In this document: piece after piece, positions 47,845-57,002 of the stretch
Layout: every line of letters starts with the position of its first letter
Numbering within the stretch: position 1 is the stretch's first letter
From: Fibrobacter sp. UBA4375
Lineage (GTDB): Bacteria > Fibrobacterota > Fibrobacteria > Fibrobacterales > Fibrobacteraceae
NCBI GenBank assembly: GCA_002391195.1
Contig: DGRZ01000094.1
Location: 1 to 64,000, forward strand
Direction of reading: 5' to 3'
Length of the DNA: 64,000 nt
Made by a program: the position numbers and the translations under genes
Notes under the pieces: model-generated
What the model was told of the DNA's origin: nothing
The model's input: the letters and a program-made list of their open reading frames with translations, nothing else
The model's database searches: none

Positions 47845-49293
47845 ATGTATTCCGATTCTTTAAAGCAAGGCGCCATCAAAGGGATGTTTTGGGCTTCTAT
47901 TGAGAAGATTGTCCGACATTCCATGCAATTTGTTTTTGGAATTATTCTTGCAAGGCTACTATCCCCAGATGATTTTGGCATAATCGGCATGCTAGCCATA
48001 TTTATAGCCATAGCACAAACCTTCACAGACAGTGGCCTTTCAAACGCCTTAATTCAAAAACAAAATAGTACAAATACAGATTTTTCAACGATGTTTTTCT
48101 TCAACATCATCGTTGCATCTGTTTTTTACATAGCCTTATTCCTACTAGCTCCTTTTATAGCATCTTTCTATCACGTCCCCCTTTTAACAGATGTCACCCG
48201 AATAATATCAATTTCAATATTGTTGTCAGCGCTTAGCACCGTCCAAAATGTTCGACTAACCAAAGATTTACGATTCAAAGAACAATCAATAATTTCTATA
48301 TCAAGCACTATAGTCTCAGGAGTCGCTGGAGTAATCCTAGCGTATCGTGGATGGAGCGTTTGGGCTCTCGTTTTTCAGGCAATAGCAAACCAGGTCGTTT
48401 CAACAATTTGCATTTGGATTACGTCAAAATGGATCCCCAATCTAACCTTTTCTAAAAAGTCCTTTTCTGAGCTATGGTCCTTCGGTTCAAAGCTACTAGG
48501 ATCCAGTTTGATAAACACCATATACACAAATATTTACGCGTTCGTCATCGGAAAAAAGTTCACTCCTCTAGATGTAGGGTACTTCAACTGCGCAAATCAA
48601 TACGCAGAGCTCCCTGCACAAACCATCCAAGATATAGTTATCAAAGTAAACTACCCAATATTGGCAAGAATTCAAGATGACAACAGCGAGTTGTTGAAAG
48701 CTTACAGAAAATTACTCAGACTGCCTCTATTCATACTATACCCCATTCTTATCGGAATGGCCGCGCTTGCAGAGCCACTCATCACAACAATTATTGGCGA
48801 AAAATGGTTGCCATGCGCCCCCATTATGCAAGTCATATGTATAGGCGCTTTATTTAGCCCACTGACTCACATCAACTTGAATCTGCTATACGTCAAAGGG
48901 CGCACAGATTTAGTCCTAAAGCTCGAATTTATCAAAAAACCGATTGCATTTGCACTTCTGTTCGCTCTACTCCCCTTTGGAATTTTACCCTTAGCCATAG
49001 GCAAAGCCCTATATGAATTCATAGCCTTCTCCTTCAACTGTTATTACACACGACAAATATTAGGCTATGGAGAAATTGCACAACTAAAGGAACTATTACC
49101 CATACTTGCGAAAGCCTCGTTCATGGGCGTATTAGTACACGCCCTTTCAAATTATTTCATAAATCCTTTGCTCACAATTTCAATTTGCACCGTAACAGGC
49201 GCCATAATTTATATTTTGTTATCAGTAGTAACGCATGACGAAAGTTGGATTGATCTGAAAACAGTCGTGTCACAAAAATTAAAAAGAAAATAG
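47845..49293 (+). CDS. Wzx-type polysaccharide flippase (MOP/PST family)
   Basis: 482 residues with about 12-14 membrane helices. N-terminus SLKQGAIKGMFWASIEKIVR, then ARLLSPDDFGIIGMLAIFI and TDSGLSNALIQKQ, typical of the WzxC branch. It would flip the undecaprenyl-linked repeat unit to the periplasm. It follows the LicD gene by 3 nt. The ligase and polymerase are not evident nearby, unless the multi-pass protein at 59917 is one. Confidence 0.88.
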   Translation: MYSDSLKQGAIKGMFWASIEKIVRHSMQFVFGIILARLLSPDDFGIIGMLAIFIAIAQTFTDSGLSNALIQKQNSTNTDFSTMFFFNIIVASVFYIALFLLAPFIASFYHVPLLTDVTRIISISILLSALSTVQNVRLTKDLRFKEQSIISISSTIVSGVAGVILAYRGWSVWALVFQAIANQVVSTICIWITSKWIPNLTFSKKSFSELWSFGSKLLGSSLINTIYTNIYAFVIGKKFTPLDVGYFNCANQYAELPAQTIQDIVIKVNYPILARIQDDNSELLKAYRKLLRLPLFILYPILIGMAALAEPLITTIIGEKWLPCAPIMQVICIGALFSPLTHINLNLLYVKGRTDLVLKLEFIKKPIAFALLFALLPFGILPLAIGKALYEFIAFSFNCYYTRQILGYGEIAQLKELLPILAKASFMGVLVHALSNYFINPLLTISICTVTGAIIYILLSVVTHDESWIDLKTVVSQKLKRK

Positions 49294-49295
49294 AC

Positions 49296-50411
49296 ATGGA
49301 TTACAATTACCTCATCATCGGCGCAGGCCTTTTCGGAGCAACTTTTGCCAATTTAGCCAAGAAGGCAGGCAAAAGCGTTCTCGTCATTGACAAACGCCCG
49401 CACATCGCAGGCAACTGCTACACAGAAACCATTGAGGATATCAATGTTCACAAGTATGGGGCGCACATTTTCCACACCTCCAATAGGGATGTCTGGAAAT
49501 TCGTCAATTCATTCGTTGAATTTAACCGCTACACAAACTCCCCAATCGCCATGTCAAAGGGGAGATATTACAATTTGCCCTTCAATATGAATACGTTCAA
49601 TCAAATGTGGGGAACGGCAACACCTGAAGCGGCAAAGGCAATAATTGAAGAGCAAAAAGCGGAAATTTTCAAGCGACTCAATGGACGAGAGCCGGCAAAT
49701 CTTGAAGAGCAAGCTCTATGCCTTGTGGGCCGAGATGTTTTTGAGACGCTGATCAAAGAGTATACAGAGAAACAATGGGGGAGCAAATGCAGCGAGCTCC
49801 CAGCATCCATCATCAAACGCCTTCCTGTCCGCTACACATTTGACAACAACTACTTCAACGATTTATACCAGGGTGTTCCCTGTGGGGGTTACACGCTACT
49901 AGTTGCAAAGATGTTGGAAGGAATCGAAATCCGTTTGAATACAGATTTCTTTGAGCATCGCTCCGAACTTGAGAGTGTTGCTGAAAAAATCATCTACACG
50001 GGGCCCATCGACGAATTCTTTGATTATCAATTTGGAACTTTAGACTATCGCTCCCTGAATTTTGAAACAGAAGTTTTCAACACTGATAATTTTCAGGGGA
50101 ACGCTGTAGTAAATTACATTGATGCAGATGTCCCCTACACAAGGATTATCGAGCACAAACATTTTGAATTTGGTCAACAAGCAAAGACTGTTATCACACG
50201 CGAATATCCCCAGGCCTGGAGTCTAGGCAAAGAACGTTACTATACAGTCAACGACGAAAAGAATTCCGCCCTATACGCAAAATACAAAGCATTGACGGAA
50301 TGGCAATCTAAGGTCATTTTTGGCGGAAGGCTTGCCGAATACAAATACTACGATATGGACGATGTCATTGAACGAGCAATGGCCGTCGCAAAGCAGGAAT
50401 TGGGAATCTAG
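49296..50411 (+). CDS. glf: UDP-galactopyranose mutase
   Basis: 371 residues; a flavoenzyme converting UDP-galactopyranose to UDP-galactofuranose. FAD-binding YLIIGAGLFGATFANLAKKA near residues 4-23, DKRPHIAGNCYTE, HKYGAHIFHTSN, and the late EYKYYDMDDVIERAMA. Its presence predicts galactofuranose in the surface glycan. It begins 2 nt after the flippase gene and ends 1 nt before the glycosyltransferase gene. Confidence 0.96.
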   Translation: MDYNYLIIGAGLFGATFANLAKKAGKSVLVIDKRPHIAGNCYTETIEDINVHKYGAHIFHTSNRDVWKFVNSFVEFNRYTNSPIAMSKGRYYNLPFNMNTFNQMWGTATPEAAKAIIEEQKAEIFKRLNGREPANLEEQALCLVGRDVFETLIKEYTEKQWGSKCSELPASIIKRLPVRYTFDNNYFNDLYQGVPCGGYTLLVAKMLEGIEIRLNTDFFEHRSELESVAEKIIYTGPIDEFFDYQFGTLDYRSLNFETEVFNTDNFQGNAVVNYIDADVPYTRIIEHKHFEFGQQAKTVITREYPQAWSLGKERYYTVNDEKNSALYAKYKALTEWQSKVIFGGRLAEYKYYDMDDVIERAMAVAKQELGI

Positions 50412-50412
50412 A

Positions 50413-51396
50413 ATGTCCGAAAAACTTTTGTCAGTCGTTATCCCCACTTATAATATGGAAGCGTATTTGCGACGCTGTCTTGATTCCGTTACTCGCGACG
50501 ATGTCCCCTCTAGTTTGGAGTTAATCGTCGTCAATGACGGAAGCACCGACGGCTCCCTCGCCATCATGCAAGAATATGCAGAAAAACGCCCCGACATTGT
50601 AAACATTATTGACAAGCCAAACGGGCACTATGGGTCTTGCGTGAATGTAGCACTCAAGGTCGCGACGGGAAAATATTTTAGAATTCTAGATGCAGATGAC
50701 TGGTTTGACACGGAAGAGTTAATTAAGTTCTTAAACTTGTTACAAGCTACAGAATCCGACGTTATCGTCACACCTTATTGCGTCCATAGGCGCACTCAAA
50801 CATATACCATTCGTCCTCAAGGGGTTGTTTTCGAAAATAAATATTCAGCGAACGATAAACATGTTTGGAATCGACAACAGCCAAACCTCTACGCAATGCA
50901 CGCTTTTTCATACAAAACTAGCATCCTAAAGAATGTCAATCTTAAGCTAACTGAAGGTATTTGTTACACCGATACAGAATATCTACTATATCCCCTCCAA
51001 AAAGCAAAGGACATCTCTTTTCTCAACATCGTCCTTTATCATTATGATTGGACTCGAGACGGTCAATCAATGACCCCGGAAGTCTACACAAAAAATCATA
51101 GTCATCTTGCAAAAATTGTCTCAAGTTTTTTTAAAGATTTCGACCAAACTTTATTCACCCAATTATCTAAACGGATATTTTTAGATATTCTCGTCAAGTA
51201 TTACTACCGAATGCTTTTTTGCTGCATTGACGATGTAGAATTAAATAAGATTGATTCTATAGTGAAAAAATTAGGTATAAAAGCAAATTGTTACTTAAAT
51301 AAAAAACTATTTGGCTCTTTATTTCTATGGAGAATTACAAGAATACACTTTTTGTTTTATGAAAAAATAAAAAATGCCCTACATATTGAACGATAG
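50413..51396 (+). CDS. Family 2 glycosyltransferase
   Basis: 327 residues from the ATG at 50413, one base after the glf stop; an upstream in-frame extension runs through glf and is rejected. GT-A fold: LSVVIPTYNMEAYLRRCLDS, IVVNDGSTDGS, and DXD-type LDADDWFD near residues 95-102. It transfers one sugar, perhaps galactofuranose, to the lipid-linked repeat. Its last 18 nt overlap the end of the convergent glycosyltransferase. Confidence 0.88.
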   Translation: MSEKLLSVVIPTYNMEAYLRRCLDSVTRDDVPSSLELIVVNDGSTDGSLAIMQEYAEKRPDIVNIIDKPNGHYGSCVNVALKVATGKYFRILDADDWFDTEELIKFLNLLQATESDVIVTPYCVHRRTQTYTIRPQGVVFENKYSANDKHVWNRQQPNLYAMHAFSYKTSILKNVNLKLTEGICYTDTEYLLYPLQKAKDISFLNIVLYHYDWTRDGQSMTPEVYTKNHSHLAKIVSSFFKDFDQTLFTQLSKRIFLDILVKYYYRMLFCCIDDVELNKIDSIVKKLGIKANCYLNKKLFGSLFLWRITRIHFLFYEKIKNALHIER

Positions 51397-52455
51397 CATC
51401 ATATTGTAGAAGTACAGAAGAACTCTTATAACGGCATACTGTTTTTTCTTTATAAGAGTAATTAGAATCTTTTCTGTCAACGAAAAATAGGCTGGATTAT
51501 ATTCATTTAGGCTTTCCCGAAAAGGCGACTGAGAAAAAACATATATAGCCTTTTTCTTTCTTTGCCTAAATGGTAACGTATTATTTAAATGAAAAATGTC
51601 CTCTTTTAACGTTCCAAATATATAATGGATAAACAAGCAGTTCGCGGCATCTACAAATCGCCGGCTCTTTTTTGTATTCAACAACCATTCTTTTATTTGG
51701 TTTATAACATAGGCAAAGTATTGCGCACTGTTTTTTCGATAACTATTTTGCGCTGAATTATCAAGATGTTGCTCATAATGATAATAAACATCTTTAGAAA
51801 AACCAATTTTTTGGGGATAATCCAACACGAAAACGTTAAACAAACAATCTTCACTAACAACGGTTTCTTTTGCAAAAAACAAATTATTATTTATCAGCAT
51901 TTCTCGCTTATAGAATTTTCCACACGCACTTGCTGAAAACCTCGTGTTTACCTTAAAGACGCAATCAGGAGCCCGTGGAGCAAAAACTTTTATCTGCAAT
52001 TCTTCTTTTTGATCATCAGTCATCAAATCAATATTTTGTTCAAACAGATATGTTTTCGTTATTTTTTTTCGTTTATGGTATTTTGCAGAAAAGCAGAAAA
52101 GATCGTAATCATTTTTAGCATTCTGTTTAGCGAATACTTCACAAACATTAGAATCAATCCAATCGTCAGCATCTACGAACATTACATATTCGCCAATAGA
52201 TTCCTTGATGCCATGATTTCGAGCAGCAGAAACGCCTTTTTCGTAATGATCAAAGAATTTTACACGAAAATCGCGGGACGCAAGTTCGCGACAAATCGCC
52301 AAACTTTCATCTGTAGAGCCGTTGTTAATTAGCAACACTTCTATATTTTCAAAGGTCTGCGATACCAAACTACCTACACATTTTTTTAATGTTTTGGCTG
52401 CGTTATAGACCGGAACGACTATAGAAATAAGAGGCTTTTCGTCTTCTGCAATCAT
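51379..52455 (-). CDS. Family 2 glycosyltransferase
   Basis: 358 residues. GT-A motifs ISIVVPVYNAAKTLKKCVGS, LLINNGSTDES and the DXD-like MFVDADDWID near residues 90-99. The C-terminal half is Lys/Tyr/Phe-rich and may associate with the membrane. It is the last gene of the minus-strand operon, 19 nt after the acyl carrier protein gene. The donor and acceptor are unknown. Confidence 0.85.
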   Translation of the reverse strand: MIAEDEKPLISIVVPVYNAAKTLKKCVGSLVSQTFENIEVLLINNGSTDESLAICRELASRDFRVKFFDHYEKGVSAARNHGIKESIGEYVMFVDADDWIDSNVCEVFAKQNAKNDYDLFCFSAKYHKRKKITKTYLFEQNIDLMTDDQKEELQIKVFAPRAPDCVFKVNTRFSASACGKFYKREMLINNNLFFAKETVVSEDCLFNVFVLDYPQKIGFSKDVYYHYEQHLDNSAQNSYRKNSAQYFAYVINQIKEWLLNTKKSRRFVDAANCLFIHYIFGTLKEDIFHLNNTLPFRQRKKKAIYVFSQSPFRESLNEYNPAYFSLTEKILITLIKKKQYAVIRVLLYFYNMMLSFNM

Positions 52456-52474
52456 AAAATTTCAGTCAACCGCA

Positions 52475-52696
52475 CTATTTCCCTTCCACAATCTTCAGCG
52501 CAGTCGTAAAGTCTCGCATTTGTTCCATTTCTTCGGGTTCCAAAGAAATGTTGAACGCACCTTCAATAGCGACAATCAAGTTCAAATGGTGAATAGAATC
52601 CCACGCTTCGCAATTCTCTTGCGAAACCGAAGCATCAATGTCCGGCGTTTCTAGGACATCCTTAAAAATTCGCAGTAGCTGTTCGGACTTACTCAT
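52475..52696 (-). CDS. Acyl carrier protein (FkbH-linked)
   Basis: 73 residues. A four-helix carrier protein with the phosphopantetheine-attachment serine in WDSIHHLNLIVAIE. Its ATG overlaps the stop of the FkbH-like gene by four bases, so the two are translated together. It is the likely carrier of the acyl unit loaded by the FkbH-like enzyme. It differs clearly from the second carrier protein at 55265, and from a housekeeping AcpP, which has DSLD. Confidence 0.88.
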   Translation of the reverse strand: MSKSEQLLRIFKDVLETPDIDASVSQENCEAWDSIHHLNLIVAIEGAFNISLEPEEMEQMRDFTTALKIVEGK

Positions 52697-54243
52697 ACGT
52701 TATCCTTTTTCAAGCAATATACATAACTTTTTTTCAGTTCATCCCTGTTTATGACTGAAAAGCCCATAGACTCGTAGAAGTTTTCCACCAATTGATTCTT
52801 GGGGGTCTTGTTGTAGGCCGCAGTTACATTCTCCACAAATTCTTCTTTCAAGCCTAAGAGGATTTGTTCAACAAATGTGTTTTCAATTTTGCGGCCCAAA
52901 ATTCTGCAACTCAGGAAAAAATTTTCTATATGAGCATCATCGCCAGTCAAAGATACAACAGCGGCTCCGGTGAGCCCGCTATCGCCAAACTTGTCCTTCA
53001 CCGAAAGCGAGAAAACTTTTCCGTTGCGTTCAATAATTTCCTTGAGTTCTAGGTCCGTGTAGCGTTTGCCGGTCAAATTGAACTGGTTTGTTTTTTGCGA
53101 CATCTGGGCGATGCGGGGCAAGTCCACAGGGTCGTTCAGGCGAATGGTCGTTTCGATTTGCAGGCTCTTGATAAAGTCGTCGATATTTGTGAACTGTTGT
53201 TGCAATTGACGACGTTCCGCATTCTGCTTGTATTGTTCCGTTTTGCGGAGGTCTTCGGCAGATGCCTGATATATGTTAAAATACTGTCCCTGCAAATTCT
53301 TGAAAAATACCGGCAACAGATACGGGGCCGTCGGGAAATCAGGAACAGTTACTTCGGGGAGCATGCTCTTTACCAGCTCCCGTTCGGTAGGCTGGTCATC
53401 AAGGAACACCATGCTGTCCAAGCCGATATTCAGTTCCTTCGCTAGTTCTGCTATGTTGCCAGCCTTGTCATTCCAGTTTATGCGCCAGGCGGCAATGTGT
53501 TCTTTCTTTAGAACCTGGTCACGACTGTTGTCGATAAATTCCCATACATCTGCTTCGTTATTCTTGCTGCATACAGCAAGGATTATTCCGCGTTTTTGCA
53601 ATTCCAGAATTTGCTGCTGAAAAAGTAAGAACGCTTTACCGGGGTAGTCTCCGCCAATCTTCAGGTGCTCCGGCCTGTCTTCACCGAGAATTCCGCCCCA
53701 CAGGGTATTGTCCAAGTCAAGGACCAAACACTTTTTTGCAGGCTTTGAGAAAGACGATTTCTTTAATTCAAACCATTTCCTGAATGCGATGGACAATTTC
53801 GGATTTATCGCCGCTTGTGAAAGAAAATAGAATTTCCAGTCAATCAAATCCGCCATGGCATATCGACTGCAAAAATCAGAAAAATCAACGACTCGCACAT
53901 TTGAATTTGTTTTAGCAAATTCAAGAACAAAGGAGTTAAAGCAGTCAATTGATGATTCCACCGAGAAATCCATTGATTCCGCCTTAAAATCAAAAAGGCG
54001 ATAAAGGGTAAAAACAATTAACAGGCTTGTCGCAGGAATTTGCGAATGGACGAATTTCAATCGTTCCGCATAGCTAGAAATCTCGGTCGCTACAGACTGC
54101 GTGTCGGCGTGAAATGGGACCGTATAGAACCATATAAAGGAATCGGCATTGCCGGAATAAACAATTTCATCATACCCCGAAAAAGAATACCCTGCATTGC
54201 CAAACAGCAGTTCTGCCGTCGAATTTCTAAACACATGCGTCAT
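52693..54243 (-). CDS. FkbH-like HAD-IIIC domain protein
   Basis: 516 residues. An SGNH-like N-terminal region (1-165) is followed by the HAD-IIIC domain with LDLDNTLWGGILGED near residues 168-182 (nucleophilic Asp), AVCSKNNEADVWE, and MVFLDDQPTERELVK. A C-terminal GNAT-like domain (about 360-510: IRLNDPVDLPRIAQMSQKTN, then SCRILGRKIE) completes it. In antibiotic pathways FkbH-type enzymes move a glyceryl unit from 1,3-bisphosphoglycerate to a carrier protein. Here it is coupled to an acyl carrier protein and a KAS III-like gene. Confidence 0.85.
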   Translation of the reverse strand: MTHVFRNSTAELLFGNAGYSFSGYDEIVYSGNADSFIWFYTVPFHADTQSVATEISSYAERLKFVHSQIPATSLLIVFTLYRLFDFKAESMDFSVESSIDCFNSFVLEFAKTNSNVRVVDFSDFCSRYAMADLIDWKFYFLSQAAINPKLSIAFRKWFELKKSSFSKPAKKCLVLDLDNTLWGGILGEDRPEHLKIGGDYPGKAFLLFQQQILELQKRGIILAVCSKNNEADVWEFIDNSRDQVLKKEHIAAWRINWNDKAGNIAELAKELNIGLDSMVFLDDQPTERELVKSMLPEVTVPDFPTAPYLLPVFFKNLQGQYFNIYQASAEDLRKTEQYKQNAERRQLQQQFTNIDDFIKSLQIETTIRLNDPVDLPRIAQMSQKTNQFNLTGKRYTDLELKEIIERNGKVFSLSVKDKFGDSGLTGAAVVSLTGDDAHIENFFLSCRILGRKIENTFVEQILLGLKEEFVENVTAAYNKTPKNQLVENFYESMGFSVINRDELKKSYVYCLKKDNV

Positions 54244-54244
54244 A

Positions 54245-55261
54245 TCAGTACTCCACCAGTTCCGAAATTTTTGTTCTTGACAAGTTCAGCCAAGCAGTGC
54301 CCCAAGAAAGTCCAGAACCAAAACCAGAAAACAGGACCGACTCGCGAGCGGAATATTTTGTGCAATCGTGTAGTTCTGAAACAATCGTGAGCGGAACAGA
54401 CGCCGAGCTTGTATTCCCGAAGCGGCGTAGCGAATACGGCGTTTTTTCAGAAGAGAGTTTGAGATGCTTGCTAAAAAAGTCCGTCATGAATTTATTCGCC
54501 TGGTGATAAATCAACAAGTCAACATCTTCTACAGTCTTGCCAATATGTTTCAGCAGATTGCGAATATCAGAGGGAACCGCTCGGATGCCGAAGTTGAATA
54601 CTTCCATGCCATCCATCTGCAAGGTTTCTTCCTTGCCGCAGCTAAGGTTACGATAGCCGCCGTAAGTCATTTTCAGCACGTCAGCCTTGCTGCCGTCGGA
54701 ATTCAAAGAAAAAGTAGATGCCCCGAATTCACCTTGTTCAATCAAGGTGGCCGTTCCTGCATCGCCAAATAGCGGCACCATCCCCTTGTCATTCTGGAAT
54801 ATGGTTTTTGACATGGTTTCGCCGGTAAGGAGCAGCACCTTGCGCACACCAGGGTTTACAGCAAAGGCATACGAAGTTGCTAGCCCATATACATAACCCG
54901 AGCACGCCAAGTTCACATCAAAAGAAAGCACTCCCGTCGAAAGCCCAAGCCGCGATGCCAAATGCGGGGCGGTCGCAGGCTGACGATAATCAGGAGTTTG
55001 GCTTAAAAAGATAAGGGCGTCGATTTCTTTCGGATTGACTTGGTTATCTTCAAATAGCTTCAAAGCGGCCTTGTAGCACAAATCCGAAGCACAGACATCC
55101 GGTTCGGCATATCGTTTTTCTTCTATACCGACAAATTCAATAACCTTCAGCAATTCCTCTGCATTCAGGAATCCGGCAAGGTCCCTATTTTTCATCACCT
55201 TGGGAGGAACACATGCAGCGATAGCAGAAATACCGATATCTTTGTAATCCAGAATCGCCAT
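54245..55261 (-). CDS. KAS III-like beta-ketoacyl-ACP synthase (FabH family)
   Basis: 338 residues with a full triad: Cys in DVNLACSGYVYGLATS (about residue 117), His in IYHQANKFM (about 256), and Asn in RFGNTSSASVPLTI (about 286). FabH-type enzymes join acyl-CoA to malonyl-ACP, or in secondary pathways transfer acyl groups to oxygen or nitrogen. Its position between two carrier-protein genes, and not in a fatty-acid operon, suggests a dedicated acyl-building or transfer step for the polysaccharide. Confidence 0.88.
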   Translation of the reverse strand: MAILDYKDIGISAIAACVPPKVMKNRDLAGFLNAEELLKVIEFVGIEEKRYAEPDVCASDLCYKAALKLFEDNQVNPKEIDALIFLSQTPDYRQPATAPHLASRLGLSTGVLSFDVNLACSGYVYGLATSYAFAVNPGVRKVLLLTGETMSKTIFQNDKGMVPLFGDAGTATLIEQGEFGASTFSLNSDGSKADVLKMTYGGYRNLSCGKEETLQMDGMEVFNFGIRAVPSDIRNLLKHIGKTVEDVDLLIYHQANKFMTDFFSKHLKLSSEKTPYSLRRFGNTSSASVPLTIVSELHDCTKYSARESVLFSGFGSGLSWGTAWLNLSRTKISELVEY

Positions 55262-55264
55262 AAT

Positions 55265-55507
55265 CTAGCCGTTCTTTTCCTTGTTCCGTTTTACAGCGTC
55301 GAATAAATCCTGAATGGTTACGGCATCTCGAATTTCTTCGCTGGGCACGGTAACGCCGTAATTCTCTTCCATCATGGCAATTTCCATCAAGGCGGTCATG
55401 GACGACCATCCGCTCAATTCATGGAAGCGGGTCTCAGGAGAAAAATCCGTTTCGTTCGGATTCATGAACTGGTCAGCAAACTGTGATACAAATTCCGTAA
55501 TATCCAT
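55265..55507 (-). CDS. Second acyl carrier protein
   Basis: 80 residues, with the attachment serine in SGWSSMTALMEIAMMEENYG, where WSS replaces the usual (W)DS. The C-terminus EIRDAVTIQDLFDAVKRNK is typical of carrier proteins. It lies 3 nt upstream of the KAS III-like gene. Two different carriers in one operon suggest two acyl intermediates or a donor and an acceptor. Confidence 0.85.
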   Translation of the reverse strand: MDITEFVSQFADQFMNPNETDFSPETRFHELSGWSSMTALMEIAMMEENYGVTVPSEEIRDAVTIQDLFDAVKRNKEKNG

Positions 55508-55515
55508 AGAACACC

Positions 55516-56040
55516 TTATTTCAAAAGCTTTGCAAACCGATTACGCTGCTTTAGGTAATCTTCCTTAGTCAAAATATATATCATCTTGCCCGTATCGGGG
55601 CTTGAAGCATCTTTCTTATACCCAAGAATCAGGTTGAAATCAATCGCACGCTTGTTGTCACTCATAATATGGGCAATCATCTTTTCAAGATGCAACTCGT
55701 CAAAGCAAAAATCGTTCAATGCAAAAATCACACGAAACGGGATATCCGAGTTCAAGAAGGCATCATCATAGATAAAGATGCCGCCCTCCCCTATCTTTTC
55801 CGTGTAATCGATATCCTTGACGTTGGTCAAGCCTATTTCCGAGCCCTTGTAATCAATGATGAAATAATAGTTGTTTTCATTATCAATTTTCGCGAACCAC
55901 TTTGACTGCATTTCAGGAGTGATATAATCCCGGAATTCCATATACTGCGAAATTTTAGGGTCATTACGCCAATTGCGGACAAGCTCTATTTTGTCCTTTG
56001 TAAGCCGCTTGAGAGTGACGCCGTATTTTTCAAATGTCAT
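55516..56040 (-). CDS. GNAT-family N-acyltransferase (sugar-modifying)
   Basis: 174 residues with the GNAT fold: LVRNWRNDPKISQYMEFRDY, ITPEMQSKWFAKI, IGLTNVKDID, and a C-terminal helix region HLEKMIAHIMSDNKRAIDFN. It resembles PseH/WecD-like enzymes that acylate amino-sugar nucleotides, although the classical acetyl-CoA phosphate loop is weak. With an aminotransferase in the operon and carrier proteins beside it, it may use an acyl-ACP donor. Its ATG overlaps the glycosyltransferase stop. Confidence 0.78.
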   Translation of the reverse strand: MTFEKYGVTLKRLTKDKIELVRNWRNDPKISQYMEFRDYITPEMQSKWFAKIDNENNYYFIIDYKGSEIGLTNVKDIDYTEKIGEGGIFIYDDAFLNSDIPFRVIFALNDFCFDELHLEKMIAHIMSDNKRAIDFNLILGYKKDASSPDTGKMIYILTKEDYLKQRNRFAKLLK

Positions 56041-56984
56041 TCGCGTTCCTCGAAATTGATTTTTTCGGAAATCACAAATAGCGGTCGTCCTTTCACTTGT
56101 TCAAAAATCTTACCTACATAAAGACCGACTATACCGAGCATCGAAAGCAATAGACCGCCAACAAACCAAATGGAGAATACCGTCGTGGTAAAGCCGGGAA
56201 CCTGGATGACGCCTATATTATAGGCGACAAGATTGTAGATTGCAAGTAAAAAAGACATGGCCGCTAGGAAGAGACCAAGTTCTACAGCCATTTTCAGAGG
56301 TCGGTTGCTATTGGCTATGGTCACGTTAAAACTCAAATGAATCAACTTGGCTAGTGTATAGGAGGTTTCGCCGGCAAAACGTGCTGCATGCTTTACGGGA
56401 ATGGCCGCCGTCTTAAACCCTAAAAAGGCAATGAGCGAAGGGAATGAACGGGCTTGTTCGGGCATTTTGTTAAATTCAGCAATAACCTTGTGGTTGTAAA
56501 TGCCGAAATTTGCGATAGTCTTGTCGGTCTTGATTCCGCTAAAGAAGTGAAAAACCAAATGGAATAAGGTAGATGACATTTTCTTGAAGAAATTGTCGAT
56601 ACGGTACATTCGTTTGGCGAAGACGATATCAAAACCTTCAAGCGCTTTTTTATAAAGATTCGGGATTTCTTCAGGGACATCCTGCAAGTCGCAGTCCATC
56701 ACCACGACCCATTCTCCCTTGGCAAGGCTCAGCCCTGCCGATATGGCATAATGCTGACCAAAGTTACGGCTTAGGTTTACTCCCTTCACTCTTGAATCTT
56801 TGCGTGCTTCCTCAGCGATTTGGTTCCAGGATGCATCGGGAGAAGCATCGTTCACCAAAATGATTTCAAAGCTTTCGGTAATAGACGAAAGACTCTGTAC
56901 GAGACGATGTACCAATTCGCCCACGATGCCTTCGGCACGATAAACAGGAGAAACAACGGAAATTAAAGGCGAATTCATACTCAT
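56037..56984 (-). CDS. Polyprenyl-phosphate-type glycosyltransferase (GtrB/ArnC-like)
   Basis: 315 residues from the ATG at 56984 (a GTG two codons earlier is possible). GT2 domain ISVVSPVYRAEGIVGELVHR, ILVNDASPDASW, VVMDCDLQDVPEEIP (metal-binding DXD), and NLSRNFGQHYAISAG. Two C-terminal membrane helices (LGLFLAAMSFLLAIYNLVAY and IWFVGGLLLSMLGIVGLYVG) follow. Such enzymes move a sugar to undecaprenyl phosphate for periplasmic transfer or start repeat-unit assembly. It lies 18 nt after the aminotransferase gene. Confidence 0.87.
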   Translation of the reverse strand: MSMNSPLISVVSPVYRAEGIVGELVHRLVQSLSSITESFEIILVNDASPDASWNQIAEEARKDSRVKGVNLSRNFGQHYAISAGLSLAKGEWVVVMDCDLQDVPEEIPNLYKKALEGFDIVFAKRMYRIDNFFKKMSSTLFHLVFHFFSGIKTDKTIANFGIYNHKVIAEFNKMPEQARSFPSLIAFLGFKTAAIPVKHAARFAGETSYTLAKLIHLSFNVTIANSNRPLKMAVELGLFLAAMSFLLAIYNLVAYNIGVIQVPGFTTTVFSIWFVGGLLLSMLGIVGLYVGKIFEQVKGRPLFVISEKINFEERE

Positions 56985-57002
56985 ACCCACTCTCTTTGAT
57001 GA

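Noticed and set aside
50320..50412. Upstream in-frame extension of the glycosyltransferase after glf
   Set aside because: It lies inside the glf coding region in another frame; the ATG at 50413 directly precedes the conserved GT2 start.
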